Positions 1-5,935 are shown, counted from the first letter of the stretch. The stretch: 11,720 bases of DNA from JAWLCA01 sp050485905 (GCA_050485905.1 JBJHCH010000117.1:1-11720), one strand, 5' to 3'. Notes: generated from the letters alone by a model not told the origin. Program-made: numbers and translations.

Positions 1-53
1 ACGCCGAGGTGCTCGACAACGATTTTCTTCACGCGATCAGCGATATCGCTCAT
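1..53 (-). CDS. acpP: Acyl carrier protein, N-terminal fragment (cut by window edge)
   Basis: Only the first 17 codons are in the window. They read MSDIADRVKKIVVEHLG, the opening helix of type II acyl carrier proteins. ACP carries growing acyl chains on a phosphopantetheine arm; the serine that bears it lies beyond the window. The start is the ATG at 53-51, preceded on the minus strand by a GAGGA ribosome binding site. The gene follows fabD and fabG in the same direction, the usual fatty-acid synthesis order in alphaproteobacteria. A 191-base spacer with its own promoter-like sequence separates it from fabG, which fits the high expression ACP needs. The identification rests on a short peptide plus the strong context. 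Confidence 0.88.
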   Translation of the reverse strand, partial: MSDIADRVKKIVVEHLG

Positions 54-188
54 GTTCCGTCCTCATCGGTTTGCGGGATCCATCCCGTCTCTAACTGTCC
101 CAGCTCCTTCGAGCGGCTTTCCGACCCTGATCTGCGATCATGGCCATCGACCGGCGCGGGAGCTTCACCCCGGGCTCAATCAGCGCCG

Positions 189-216
189 CCTATAGCATAG
201 TCTCTCGTCATGGCAA
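189..216 (-). promoter_or_regulatory. Candidate acpP promoter
   Basis: On the minus strand TTGCCA (216-211) is followed after 16 bases by TATAGG (194-189). A TG one base before the -10 (TGC TATAGG) makes it an extended -10. It lies about 135 bases ahead of the acpP start, in the spacer after fabG, and would let acpP be transcribed independently of fabD-fabG. This is a match by eye to the sigma-70-type consensus. The rest of the 54-244 spacer shows no gene and no clear terminator. Confidence 0.45.
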
Positions 217-244
217 ACGCTGTTTCCCGGCACCCTGCCGCGGG

Positions 245-982
245 TCAGATCATGGCCATCCCGCCGTTCACATGCAAGGTCGTCCCGGTGACATAGGCCG
301 CTTCCGGCGCAGCCAGATACAGCACCGCCGCGGCAATCTCGTCGGCCTCGCCCATCCGCCCGGCGGGAACCTGCGACAGGATTCGCGCCTTCTGCTCGTC
401 GGTCAGCTTGTCGGTCATCGCCGTGGTGATGAAGCCCGGCGCCACCGCGTTCACGGTGATGCCCCGGCTCGCCACCTCCGATGCCAGGCTCTTGCTCATC
501 GCCACCATGCCGGCCTTGGCGGCGGCATAATTCGCCTGCCCCGCATTCCCCGTGGCCCCCACGACCGAGGAGATATTCACGATCCGCCCCCAGCGCGCCT
601 TCATCATCCCGCGCAGCACGCCCCGGCACAGCCGGAATGTCGCGGTCAGGTTCACGTCGATCACCTGCGCCCATTCCTCGTCCGACATGCGCATGAACAG
701 GTTGTCGCGCGTGATGCCGGCGTTGTTGACCAGAATGTCCACCGCACCCATCGCCTCGGCCGCGCGCTTCGGCAGGCCATCGACAGCGGCCGGGTCCGAC
801 AGGTCGCAGGGCAGCACATGGGCGCGGCTGCCCAGGCTACCCGCAAGCTCCTGCAGCGGCCCCTCGCGCGTGCCCGACAGCGCCACCGTCGCGCCCGCCC
901 CATGCAGCGCCGTCGCAATCGCGCCGCCGATCCCGCCAGAGGCGCCGGTGACCAGCGCCGATTTACCCGTCAGATCGAACAT
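245..982 (-). CDS. fabG: 3-oxoacyl-[acyl-carrier-protein] reductase
   Basis: A 245-residue short-chain dehydrogenase/reductase, the usual FabG length. It reduces 3-oxoacyl-ACP to 3-hydroxyacyl-ACP with NADPH in the cytosolic type II fatty-acid cycle. The Rossmann nucleotide loop TGASGGIG is at residues 12-19 and NNAG at 86-89. The catalytic set is Asn111, Ser139, Tyr152 and Lys156, the last two in a Y-x3-K motif. The C-terminal part has the family VNAVAPGFI and YVTGTTLHVNGGM segments. The chosen start is the ATG at 982, with AAAGGA about 7 bases ahead and only 11 bases after the fabD stop. A TTG at 997 would overlap the fabD stop and add five residues without a ribosome binding site. It is cotranscribed with fabD and sits directly ahead of acpP, so FabG is much likelier than another SDR. 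Confidence 0.95.
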   Translation of the reverse strand: MFDLTGKSALVTGASGGIGGAIATALHGAGATVALSGTREGPLQELAGSLGSRAHVLPCDLSDPAAVDGLPKRAAEAMGAVDILVNNAGITRDNLFMRMSDEEWAQVIDVNLTATFRLCRGVLRGMMKARWGRIVNISSVVGATGNAGQANYAAAKAGMVAMSKSLASEVASRGITVNAVAPGFITTAMTDKLTDEQKARILSQVPAGRMGEADEIAAAVLYLAAPEAAYVTGTTLHVNGGMAMI

Positions 983-993
983 GCCATTTCCTT

Positions 994-1923
994 TCAAGCG
1001 ATTGCGGCCGAAACATCATCCGGCGTGCCGATGGCTTTCGTCGCCGCCTCCCGCGCGATGCGCTTCACCATGCCGGACAGCGCCTTGCCCGCGCCGATCT
1101 CCCAGAACTCGGTCACACCCTGCCCGGCCATCCACAGCACCGTTTCCCGCCAGCGCACCGATCCGGTGATCTGGCGGATCAGCAGCGCGCGAATCTCCTC
1201 CGGGTCGCTCACGCCCTCGGCCCGCACGTTCGACACCACCGGCACCGTCGGCGCGCGAATCTCCACCCCCGCCAGCGCCTCGGCCATCACATCGGCGGCG
1301 GGCTGCATCAATGCGCAGTGGAACGGGGCGGAGACTGGCAGCAGCAGCGCGCGCTTGGCCCCCTTCGCCTTGGCGATCTCCACCGCCCGCTCCACCGCCT
1401 CGCGGTGGCCCGATACCACCACCTGCGCCGGGTCGTTGTCGTTCGCGGCCTGACAGACCTGCCCCTGCGCGGCCTCCGCCGCCACCTCGGACGCCGCCGC
1501 GAAATCCAGCCCCAGCAGCGCCGCCATCGCACCCATGCCCACCGGCGTCGCCTCCTGCATCGCGCGCCCCCGCGCGCGCAGCAGCCGCGCCGCATCGCCC
1601 ACCGTCAGCGACCCCGCCGCTGCCAGCGCGGAATATTCGCCCAGGGAATGCCCCGCCACAAAGGACGCAGTGTCGATCCCCGCCCCCTCGGCCTCCAGCG
1701 CGCGCAGCGCGGCGATGGAGGTGGCCATCAGCGCCGGCTGCGCATTGGCGGTCAGGGTCAGATCGTCCTGCGCCCCCTCCCAGATCAGCGCCGACAGCTT
1801 CTCGCCCAGCGCCGCATCCACCTCGTCGAACACCGCCCGCGCGGCCGGATAGGCCTCGGCCAGCGCGCGGCCCATGCCTACGGTCTGCGCGCCCTGCCCC
1901 GGAAATATGAATGCCCGGCTCAT
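994..1923 (-). CDS. fabD: Malonyl-CoA:ACP transacylase
   Basis: A 309-residue protein that moves malonyl groups from CoA to acyl carrier protein, supplying the extender unit for fatty-acid elongation. It opens with the FPGQGAQ motif (residues 7-13). The nucleophile is Ser93 in GHSLGEYSA (91-99), with Arg118 in the LLRARGRAMQ segment for malonyl recognition and His202 in SAPFHC as the catalytic base. All the key residues of the family are present, and the length matches E. coli FabD (309). The start is the ATG at 1923-1921. It is first of the fabD-fabG block on the minus strand and ends in TGA at 996-994, 11 bases before the fabG ATG. A promoter-like sequence lies about 30 bases upstream. Confidence 0.96.
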   Translation of the reverse strand: MSRAFIFPGQGAQTVGMGRALAEAYPAARAVFDEVDAALGEKLSALIWEGAQDDLTLTANAQPALMATSIAALRALEAEGAGIDTASFVAGHSLGEYSALAAAGSLTVGDAARLLRARGRAMQEATPVGMGAMAALLGLDFAAASEVAAEAAQGQVCQAANDNDPAQVVVSGHREAVERAVEIAKAKGAKRALLLPVSAPFHCALMQPAADVMAEALAGVEIRAPTVPVVSNVRAEGVSDPEEIRALLIRQITGSVRWRETVLWMAGQGVTEFWEIGAGKALSGMVKRIAREAATKAIGTPDDVSAAIA

Positions 1924-1952
1924 CCGGTCCCCCCCTGCTGTCCCTGCCCCGG

Positions 1953-1981
1953 GGCATAGCGCGGCACCGCCGGGGGTGCAA
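1953..1981 (-). promoter_or_regulatory. Candidate fabD promoter
   Basis: On the minus strand TTGCAC (1981-1976), a 17-base spacer and TATGCC (1958-1953) form a sigma-70-like promoter whose -10 is 29 bases ahead of the fabD ATG. The 147-base region between fabD and the divergent b561 gene must hold both promoters. For the plus strand I can see only a weaker TTGCGC (2016-2021), 16 bases, TAGGTC (2038-2043). Confidence 0.45.
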
Positions 1982-2070
1982 TCAGGGCCGCACAGCCCCT
2001 GTGCAGCAGCGAGAATTGCGCCCGCGCGTCAGGTGCCTAGGTCGGGGCGGATGTTCAAGAGGTTCCGACC

Positions 2071-3252
2071 ATGGCCCTGACCAATACCGCCGATACCTAC
2101 GGCAGCGTCACCAAGACCTTTCACTGGCTGACCGCGCTGCTGATCCTCACCGCCTTTCCGCTGGGGCTGATCGCCAACGGCTGGGGGCAGGACACATCCG
2201 ACGCGCTGCAGGTAAAGGCCGCGCTTTTCACCCTGCACAAGACCGTGGGGGTACTCGCCTTCTTCACCGCGCTTGGCCGCATCCTCTGGGCGCTGACCCA
2301 GCCGCGCCCCGCGCATCTGCACCCCGAACGGCGGGCCGAGACATTCGCCGCCGAACTGGTCCACTGGCTGCTCTACGCCTCGATGCTGATCGTGCCGCTG
2401 TCGGGCTGGGTGCATCACGCCGCCACCACCGGCTTCGCGCCGATCTGGTGGCCCTTCGGTCAGTCGCTGCCCTTCGTGCCCGTCGATGCCACCGTGGCGG
2501 CGACGGCAGGGGCGATGCACTGGCTCTTCACCAAGATTCTCGCGCTGTCGATCCTGCTGCATGTGGCGGGCGCGCTGAAGCATCACCTGATCGACCGTGA
2601 TGCCACCCTGCGGCGCATGCTGCCCGGCCGGGTTTCCGCCGCAGCACCTGTGCGCGCCCGGCACGGGGTCGCGCCGCTGGCCGCCGCCCTGCTGATCTAT
2701 GTCGCCGCCGGGGCGGGCGCGCTGGCCCTGGTGCCCGCGCGCGACGGCACGGCGCCGCAACTGCAGGCCGTCGCCTCCGATTGGCAGGTTGAAGAGGGTT
2801 CGCTCGGCCTGACCGTGCGCCAGATGGGATCGGATGTGACCGGCGGCTTCGACGACTGGACCGCCGCCATCGCCTTTGACCCCGCGACCGGAACCGGCGA
2901 TGTCACCGTGACCATCGCCATTTCCAGCCTGCGCCTCGGCTCGGTCACCTCGCAGGCGATGGGGGCGGATTTCTTCGATGCGGGCAGCCACCCGACCGCC
3001 ACCTTCACCGCCGCGATCCGCCCCGATGGCGACGCGTATCTGGCCGAGGGCACGCTGGACCTGAAGGGCGCGACCGTCCCCCTGTCCCTGCCCTTCACCC
3101 TCACGCTCGACGGCGACACCGCGCGGATGGAGGGCGAGGCAACCCTCGACCGCCGCGCCTTTCAGATCGGCATGGGACAGGACGACCGCACCCTTGGCTA
3201 CGAGGTTCTGGTGCCCGTAACCCTCACCGCCCGGCGAGGCGAGAACGGTTAA
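2071..3252 (+). CDS. Cytochrome b561 - YceI domain fusion protein
   Basis: A 393-residue membrane protein with two domains. Residues 13-185 are a cytochrome b561 (CybB-type, Ni-hydrogenase/cyt-b superfamily) four-helix membrane domain. Candidate heme ligands are His18 in helix 1, His56 in helix 2, and His150/His164 in the last helix; further histidines lie at 98, 115, 116, 171 and 172. Residues about 199-221 form a fifth membrane helix leading into a YceI-like domain (about 230-390), which on this topology would face the periplasm. YceI domains are lipocalin-like barrels that bind polyprenyl or other amphipathic ligands; CybB is known as a superoxide:quinone oxidoreductase and quinol-linked b cytochrome. 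I infer a membrane redox protein that couples heme to an isoprenoid (quinone-like) ligand. The start is the ATG at 2071, with AGAGG 9 bases upstream. A separate YceI gene converges on it downstream. Confidence 0.9.
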   Translation: MALTNTADTYGSVTKTFHWLTALLILTAFPLGLIANGWGQDTSDALQVKAALFTLHKTVGVLAFFTALGRILWALTQPRPAHLHPERRAETFAAELVHWLLYASMLIVPLSGWVHHAATTGFAPIWWPFGQSLPFVPVDATVAATAGAMHWLFTKILALSILLHVAGALKHHLIDRDATLRRMLPGRVSAAAPVRARHGVAPLAAALLIYVAAGAGALALVPARDGTAPQLQAVASDWQVEEGSLGLTVRQMGSDVTGGFDDWTAAIAFDPATGTGDVTVTIAISSLRLGSVTSQAMGADFFDAGSHPTATFTAAIRPDGDAYLAEGTLDLKGATVPLSLPFTLTLDGDTARMEGEATLDRRAFQIGMGQDDRTLGYEVLVPVTLTARRGENG

Positions 3253-3282
3253 GTGCAGGTAAACAAAAAATGCGATATCTTT

Positions 3283-3306
3283 CAAAATCAGTAACTTGAG
3301 ATTTTG
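3283..3306. repeat. Inverted repeat in AT-rich spacer
   Basis: CAAAATC (3283-3289) and GATTTTG (3300-3306) are perfect 7-base inverted arms around a 10-base loop. The repeat lies in the AT-rich stretch after the b561-YceI stop and abuts the 16-bp palindrome at 3305-3320. It has no T-run behind it, so it is not an obvious terminator; the base composition is unlike the GC-rich surroundings. Confidence 0.5.
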
Positions 3307-3320
3307 TGCACGCGTGCACA
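3305..3320. repeat. Perfect 16-bp palindrome TGTGCACGCGTGCACA
   Basis: The sixteen bases read identically on both strands and do not extend further (T against T at the flanks). It sits between two converging genes, 52 bases after the b561-YceI stop and 18 bases before the shared terminator. A palindrome of this quality resembles a dimeric regulator operator, but no promoter is visible beside it. It may equally act as a cruciform or transcript hairpin. Function unknown. Confidence 0.6.
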
Positions 3321-3336
3321 TCGCCCGCAAGACAGC

Positions 3337-3375
3337 AAAAAGCCGCCGGATTCGCACCCGGCGGCTTTCCTTTTT
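3337..3375. terminator. Bidirectional intrinsic terminator
   Basis: A perfect 11-bp stem, AAAGCCGCCGG (3339-3349) with CCGGCGGCTTT (3358-3368), encloses an 8-base loop. On the plus strand it is followed by CCTTTTT (to 3375), and on the minus strand by TTTTT (3341-3337). It lies directly after the yceI stop (minus) and 86 bases after the b561-YceI stop (plus), so it can end both converging transcripts. Confidence 0.88.
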
Positions 3376-3383
3376 CAGCCCGA

Positions 3384-3956
3384 TCAGTCGGCCTGAAACG
3401 CCTCGACCGAAATCCGAACCTCGACCTCGTCCCCGACAAAGGGGGCGAACATTCCCATGTCGAAATCGCTGCGAAGCAGGGTCGCCGTGGCATCGAACCC
3501 CGCCCAGGGCTTGCCCTCCATCGGGTGCTCCATCGCCTGATTCAGCCGCGCATCCAGAACCACTTCCCGCGTGATCCCGTTCAAGGTCAGATCACCGGTA
3601 ATCAGCGCCGTATCCTCTCCCGTCACCTCGATGCCGGTAGAGGCAAAGGTGACCATGTCCCCCTCATCCGCGCCAAAGAAATCGTCGGACATGAAATGCT
3701 CGAACCGGCCTTCCCAGCCGGTGAACATCGACCGCACCGGAAATTCGACCGTCACTGAAGAAGCAGCCGGATCCTCGCGGTCCCATTCGATGGTCCCGTC
3801 AAAGCCCGAGAATATGCCCCAGGTGGTGGAGAAGCCCAGGTGGTCATAGGAAAACAGAACCTGGCTGTGGCTCGCGTCCAGTTCATAGGTCTGAACCTCG
3901 GCCGCGGCAGGAAGGGCGACCGCAGTCAGGGCGGTGGCAAGCAGAAGATGTCTCAT
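3384..3956 (-). CDS. YceI family periplasmic protein
   Basis: A 190-residue secreted YceI-family protein. Residues 1-19 are a signal peptide (MRHLLLATALTAVALPAAA) with an Ala-x-Ala cleavage site before Glu20. The mature part begins YELDASHSQVLFSYDHLGFS, the hallmark first strands of YceI. It continues with SMFTGWEGRFEHFMSDDFF and LTLNGITREVVLDA, the typical ligand-exclusion and barrel strands, and ends ISVEAFQ. YceI proteins are periplasmic lipocalin-like barrels that bind isoprenoid chains. The start is the ATG at 3956, with AAGGAGC 5 bases upstream; an in-frame extension to 4013 lacks such a site and would bury the signal peptide. It converges on the gene for the b561-YceI fusion, so the locus encodes one soluble and one membrane-tethered YceI domain, probably acting on the same ligand class. 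Confidence 0.93.
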   Translation of the reverse strand: MRHLLLATALTAVALPAAAEVQTYELDASHSQVLFSYDHLGFSTTWGIFSGFDGTIEWDREDPAASSVTVEFPVRSMFTGWEGRFEHFMSDDFFGADEGDMVTFASTGIEVTGEDTALITGDLTLNGITREVVLDARLNQAMEHPMEGKPWAGFDATATLLRSDFDMGMFAPFVGDEVEVRISVEAFQAD

Positions 3957-4007
3957 GGAACGCTCCTTGATGATTGACGACCCCCAGATGTGCCGCCATC
4001 CACCGAC

Positions 4008-4019
4008 CCGCAATTGCGG
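4008..4019. repeat. 12-bp palindrome CCGCAATTGCGG upstream of yceI
   Basis: A perfect 12-base palindrome about 52 bases ahead of the yceI ATG and 36 bases ahead of the -35 of rpsF, in the divergent spacer 3957-4187. A small inverted repeat CACAG-CTT-CTGTG (4027-4039) lies just beyond it. The position suits an operator for yceI, whose promoter I could not place with confidence. Function is inferred only. Confidence 0.35.
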
Positions 4020-4054
4020 AAAACTCCACAGCTTCTGTGCGCGCCATGCGACGC

Positions 4055-4082
4055 TTGCCTTTCGCGCGGCCCCGTGTATAAC
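4055..4082 (+). promoter_or_regulatory. Promoter of the rpsF-rpsR-rplI operon
   Basis: TTGCCT (4055-4060), a 16-base spacer and TATAAC (4077-4082), a near-consensus -10. A transcript would start near 4089, giving a leader of about 100 bases before the rpsF start, and that leader contains the paired structure at 4090-4141. Confidence 0.7.
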
Positions 4083-4089
4083 GCCGCAT

Positions 4090-4141
4090 CCTTCCGCAAC
4101 GGATCAACCGGCGCATCCTCTCGTGAGCGGGCCGCGGAAGG
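4090..4141 (+). promoter_or_regulatory. Structured rpsF leader, candidate S6:S18-binding autoregulatory RNA
   Basis: In the leader CCTTCCGC (4090-4097) pairs perfectly with GCGGAAGG (4134-4141), forming an 8-bp closing helix at the very start of the predicted transcript. The enclosed 36 bases contain an unpaired-looking CAACCGG segment (4104-4110) and a possible short inner stem (GGC 4110-4112 with GCC 4131-4133). Many bacteria control rpsF-rpsR by binding of the S6:S18 complex to a leader hairpin with a conserved CCG in an asymmetric loop. The position, the closing helix and the CCG fit that motif. The assignment is by shape and position, not by a covariance-model score. Confidence 0.5.
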
Positions 4142-4187
4142 CTTGGCCCCGGCTCTATGAAGTGCGCCTGAAAAGAACGGAGACCGC

Positions 4188-4586
4188 ATGCCGCTTTACG
4201 AGCATGTCATGATCGCGCGCCAGGATCTGTCCAGCGCGCAGGCCGAAGGCCTGATCGACCACTTCGGCGCCATCCTTTCCGACAACGGCGGCCAGCTCGT
4301 CGAAAAGGAATACTGGGGCGTCAAGACGATGGCCTACAAGATCAACAAGAACCGCAAGGGGCACTACGCCTTCCTGAAAACCGACGCGCCCTCGACCGCG
4401 GTGCAGGAGATGGAACGCCTGATGCGCCTGCATGACGACGTGATGCGCGTGCTGACCATCAAGGTCGACGAACACGCCGAAGGCCCGTCGGTGCAGATGC
4501 AGAAGCGTGACGACCGGGACCGCGGTGATCGTGGTGATCGTGGTGACCGCGGCGATCGTGGTGATCGCGGCGACCGTCGTCGCTAG
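4188..4586 (+). CDS. rpsF: Small ribosomal subunit protein bS6
   Basis: A 132-residue protein. Residues 1-95 form the bS6 fold, from MPLYEHVMIARQDLS to a segment containing MRLHDDVMRVLTIKV, with the conserved KEYWGVKTMAYKINKNRKGHY region in between. bS6 pairs with bS18 on the central domain of 16S rRNA in the platform of the 30S subunit. After residue 105 the protein ends in an unusual charged tail: six Asp-Arg-Gly repeats and then DRRR. E. coli S6 instead ends in glutamates that RimK extends. The start is the ATG at 4188, with GGAG 5 bases upstream. It is first of three genes and lies behind a strong promoter and a structured leader that probably gives feedback control. Confidence 0.97.
   Translation: MPLYEHVMIARQDLSSAQAEGLIDHFGAILSDNGGQLVEKEYWGVKTMAYKINKNRKGHYAFLKTDAPSTAVQEMERLMRLHDDVMRVLTIKVDEHAEGPSVQMQKRDDRDRGDRGDRGDRGDRGDRGDRRR
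4518..4571 (+). repeat. Six tandem 9-bp units encoding Asp-Arg-Gly
   Basis: Six in-frame 9-base units of the type GA(C/T)-CG(C/T)-GG(C/T) lie at the 3' end of rpsF and encode (Asp-Arg-Gly)6. The units vary at third positions but not in protein sequence, so the repeat is kept at the protein level. Such arrays are prone to copy-number slippage. Confidence 0.9.
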
Positions 4587-4612
4587 GCCCGGGTTCAGGA
4601 AAGGATCGAAAC

Positions 4613-4840
4613 ATGGCCACCAAACCGTTTTTCCGCCGCCGCAAGGTCTGCCCCTTCTCGGGCGACAACGCACCCGCCATCGACTACAAGGACGTGCGCC
4701 TGCTGCAGCGTTACATCTCGGAGCGCGGCAAGATCGTGCCGTCGCGCATCACCGCCGTCTCGGCCAAGAAGCAACGCGAACTGGCGACCGCGATCAAGCG
4801 CGCCCGCTTCCTCGCCCTGCTGCCCTACGCCGTGAAGTAA
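4613..4840 (+). CDS. rpsR: Small ribosomal subunit protein bS18
   Basis: A 75-residue protein matching bS18 throughout: FFRRRKVCPFSG near the N-terminus, IDYKDVRLLQRYISERGKI in the middle and KKQRELATAIKRARFLALLP at the end. It binds next to bS6 on the 30S platform. The single cysteine in KVCPF is common in the family. The start at 4613 follows AAAGGA, 26 bases after the rpsF stop. The TAA stop (4838-4840) is part of the TAAGGAG that serves as ribosome binding site for rplI, so the two are likely translationally coupled. Confidence 0.98.
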   Translation: MATKPFFRRRKVCPFSGDNAPAIDYKDVRLLQRYISERGKIVPSRITAVSAKKQRELATAIKRARFLALLPYAVK

Positions 4841-4852
4841 GGAGAGACAGAC

Positions 4853-5422
4853 ATGCAAGTCATCCTGCTGGAACGCGTGGCCAAGCTGGGCCAGATGGGC
4901 GACGTGGTGAACGTGCGCCCCGGCTTTGCCCGGAACTTCCTGCTGCCGCAGGGCAAGGCGCTGCGCGCCTCCGACGCCAACGTAAAGGCGTTCGAGTCGC
5001 AGAAGGCGCAGCTTGAGGCCCGCAACCTCGAAACCAAGAAGGAAGCCGAGGCGCTGGCCGAAAAGCTGGACGGTCAGAGCTTCATCATCATCCGCTCCGC
5101 CTCGGACGGCGGCGCGCTCTATGGTTCCGTCACCACCCGCGATGCGGCCGATGCGGCATCAGAAGGCGGCTTCTCGGTCGCGCGGGCACAGGTCGTGCTC
5201 GACAAGCCGATCAAGGAACTGGGCCTGCACACGGTCTCCGTGGTCCTGCACCCGGAAGTGACCGCCAAGATCACGCTGAACGTCGCAAGGTCGGCCGAAG
5301 AAGCCGAGCTTCAGGCGTCGGGCAAGTCGATCCAGGAACTGGCGGCCGAGGAAGAAGCCGCTGCCGAGTTCGAGATCGCGGAACTGTTCGACGAGATCGG
5401 CAGCGCGTCCGAAGAGGAATGA
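4853..5422 (+). CDS. rplI: Large ribosomal subunit protein bL9
   Basis: A 189-residue protein. The N-terminal rRNA-binding domain starts MQVILLERVAKLGQMGDVV and contains the conserved VRPGFARNFLLPQGKA. Residues about 45-75 are the long connecting helix, and the C-terminal domain runs from about 76 to 145 (with GALYGSVTTRD and LHPEV). E. coli L9 is 149 residues; here about 40 more residues form an acidic Ala/Glu-rich tail ending EIGSASEEE, as is often seen in alphaproteobacteria. L9 binds 23S rRNA near the L1 stalk base and affects reading-frame fidelity. It starts 12 bases after rpsR, with AAGGAG placed 8 bases ahead. It is last in the operon and is followed by two GC-rich hairpins, the second a terminator. 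Confidence 0.97.
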   Translation: MQVILLERVAKLGQMGDVVNVRPGFARNFLLPQGKALRASDANVKAFESQKAQLEARNLETKKEAEALAEKLDGQSFIIIRSASDGGALYGSVTTRDAADAASEGGFSVARAQVVLDKPIKELGLHTVSVVLHPEVTAKITLNVARSAEEAELQASGKSIQELAAEEEAAAEFEIAELFDEIGSASEEE

Positions 5423-5423
5423 T

Positions 5424-5448
5424 CGCGCGCGGCCCGAAGCCGCGCGCG
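5424..5448 (+). repeat. GC-only hairpin directly after rplI
   Basis: CGCGCGCGGC (5424-5433) pairs perfectly with GCCGCGCGCG (5439-5448) around the loop CCGAA, starting 2 bases after the rplI stop. There is no T-run, so it is probably a 3'-end stabilising stem or a pause site ahead of the true terminator at 5464. Confidence 0.6.
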
Positions 5449-5463
5449 GAGTGTAAGGAAATC

Positions 5464-5502
5464 ACGCCGCCCCGGTCCCGCTGGGGCGGCGTTCGCATTT
5501 TT
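5464..5502 (+). terminator. Intrinsic terminator of the rpsF-rpsR-rplI operon
   Basis: A perfect 10-bp stem, ACGCCGCCCC (5464-5473) with GGGGCGGCGT (5483-5492), encloses a 9-base loop and is followed after TCGCA by TTTTT (5498-5502). It faces the 3' end of the minus-strand gene that stops at 5510, but on the minus strand it has no T-run. Confidence 0.8.
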
Positions 5503-5509
5503 GGCCAGA

Positions 5510-5935
5510 TCATTCGATAAGCCGATAGACCCAGGCCGCCGTCCCGTCGGCCAGTTCCTCCCTCCTGCGGTCATAGCGCAGCCCGGTCTGCTCATAGCGG
5601 TCCAGCCGCTCAAGCCCGCGGCCATCCACGATGAACACACGGCCCGCAACGGCCGCATCGGGGTCGGCCTCCAGATCGCGCCCGGCCCGGCGATACCCCT
5701 CCAGCAACCCCATCCGCGACGGCGCCGGTTCGCCGATGACGACGAACCGAACCGCAGGATTGGCCAACGTCGCATAACCAAAGACCGCATGCGGCCCGGC
5801 ACCGGCGCCGGGGGCCGCGTCAGGCAGGGTCGGAAGGTAGAACGGCGCAAAGCGGATGACCGCCAGCGCAACCGCCACCAGCAGCACGAGGCCGAGGAGC
5901 GCCCGCGTCACGTAGCCCGTTCCCAGCCGCGGCAT
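5510..5935 (-). CDS. Membrane-anchored gamma-glutamylcyclotransferase-like (AIG2/GGCT family) protein
   Basis: A 141-residue protein. Residues about 9-30 form one hydrophobic helix; the next 20 residues are a Pro/Ala/Gly linker. From about 50 on it has the AIG2/GGCT barrel: FGYATLANP in place of the usual YGTL loop that holds the gamma-glutamyl end, GLLEGYRR, then VAGRVFIVDGRGLERLDRYE and a closing AWVYRL. Glu115 in LDRYE is at the place of the catalytic acid of GGCT and GGACT. The family releases 5-oxoproline from gamma-glutamyl amines or peptides. Arginines before the helix suggest an N-in topology, putting the enzyme domain in the periplasm. The start is the ATG at 5935; a GTG at 5938 is equally placed. 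It is divergent from the amidoligase/C26 operon, which suggests a shared gamma-glutamyl substrate. The reaction itself is not proven. Confidence 0.72.
   Translation of the reverse strand: MPRLGTGYVTRALLGLVLLVAVALAVIRFAPFYLPTLPDAAPGAGAGPHAVFGYATLANPAVRFVVIGEPAPSRMGLLEGYRRAGRDLEADPDAAVAGRVFIVDGRGLERLDRYEQTGLRYDRRREELADGTAAWVYRLIE

Noticed and set aside
140..1453. Long plus-strand open frame of 437 codons
   Set aside because: It runs antisense to fabG and fabD, whose full family motifs are on the minus strand. Its product is a Pro/Arg/His-rich sequence typical of the shadow of a GC-rich gene.
3249..3263. TTAA-N7-TAAA resembling a CtrA box
   Set aside because: It lies on the stop codon of the b561-YceI gene between convergent genes, with no promoter to control; a 7/8 match in an AT-rich patch is likely chance.
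2029..3357. Minus-strand open frame of 442 codons
   Set aside because: Antisense to the b561-YceI fusion; the product is low-complexity Gly/Arg/Gln-rich with no motif.
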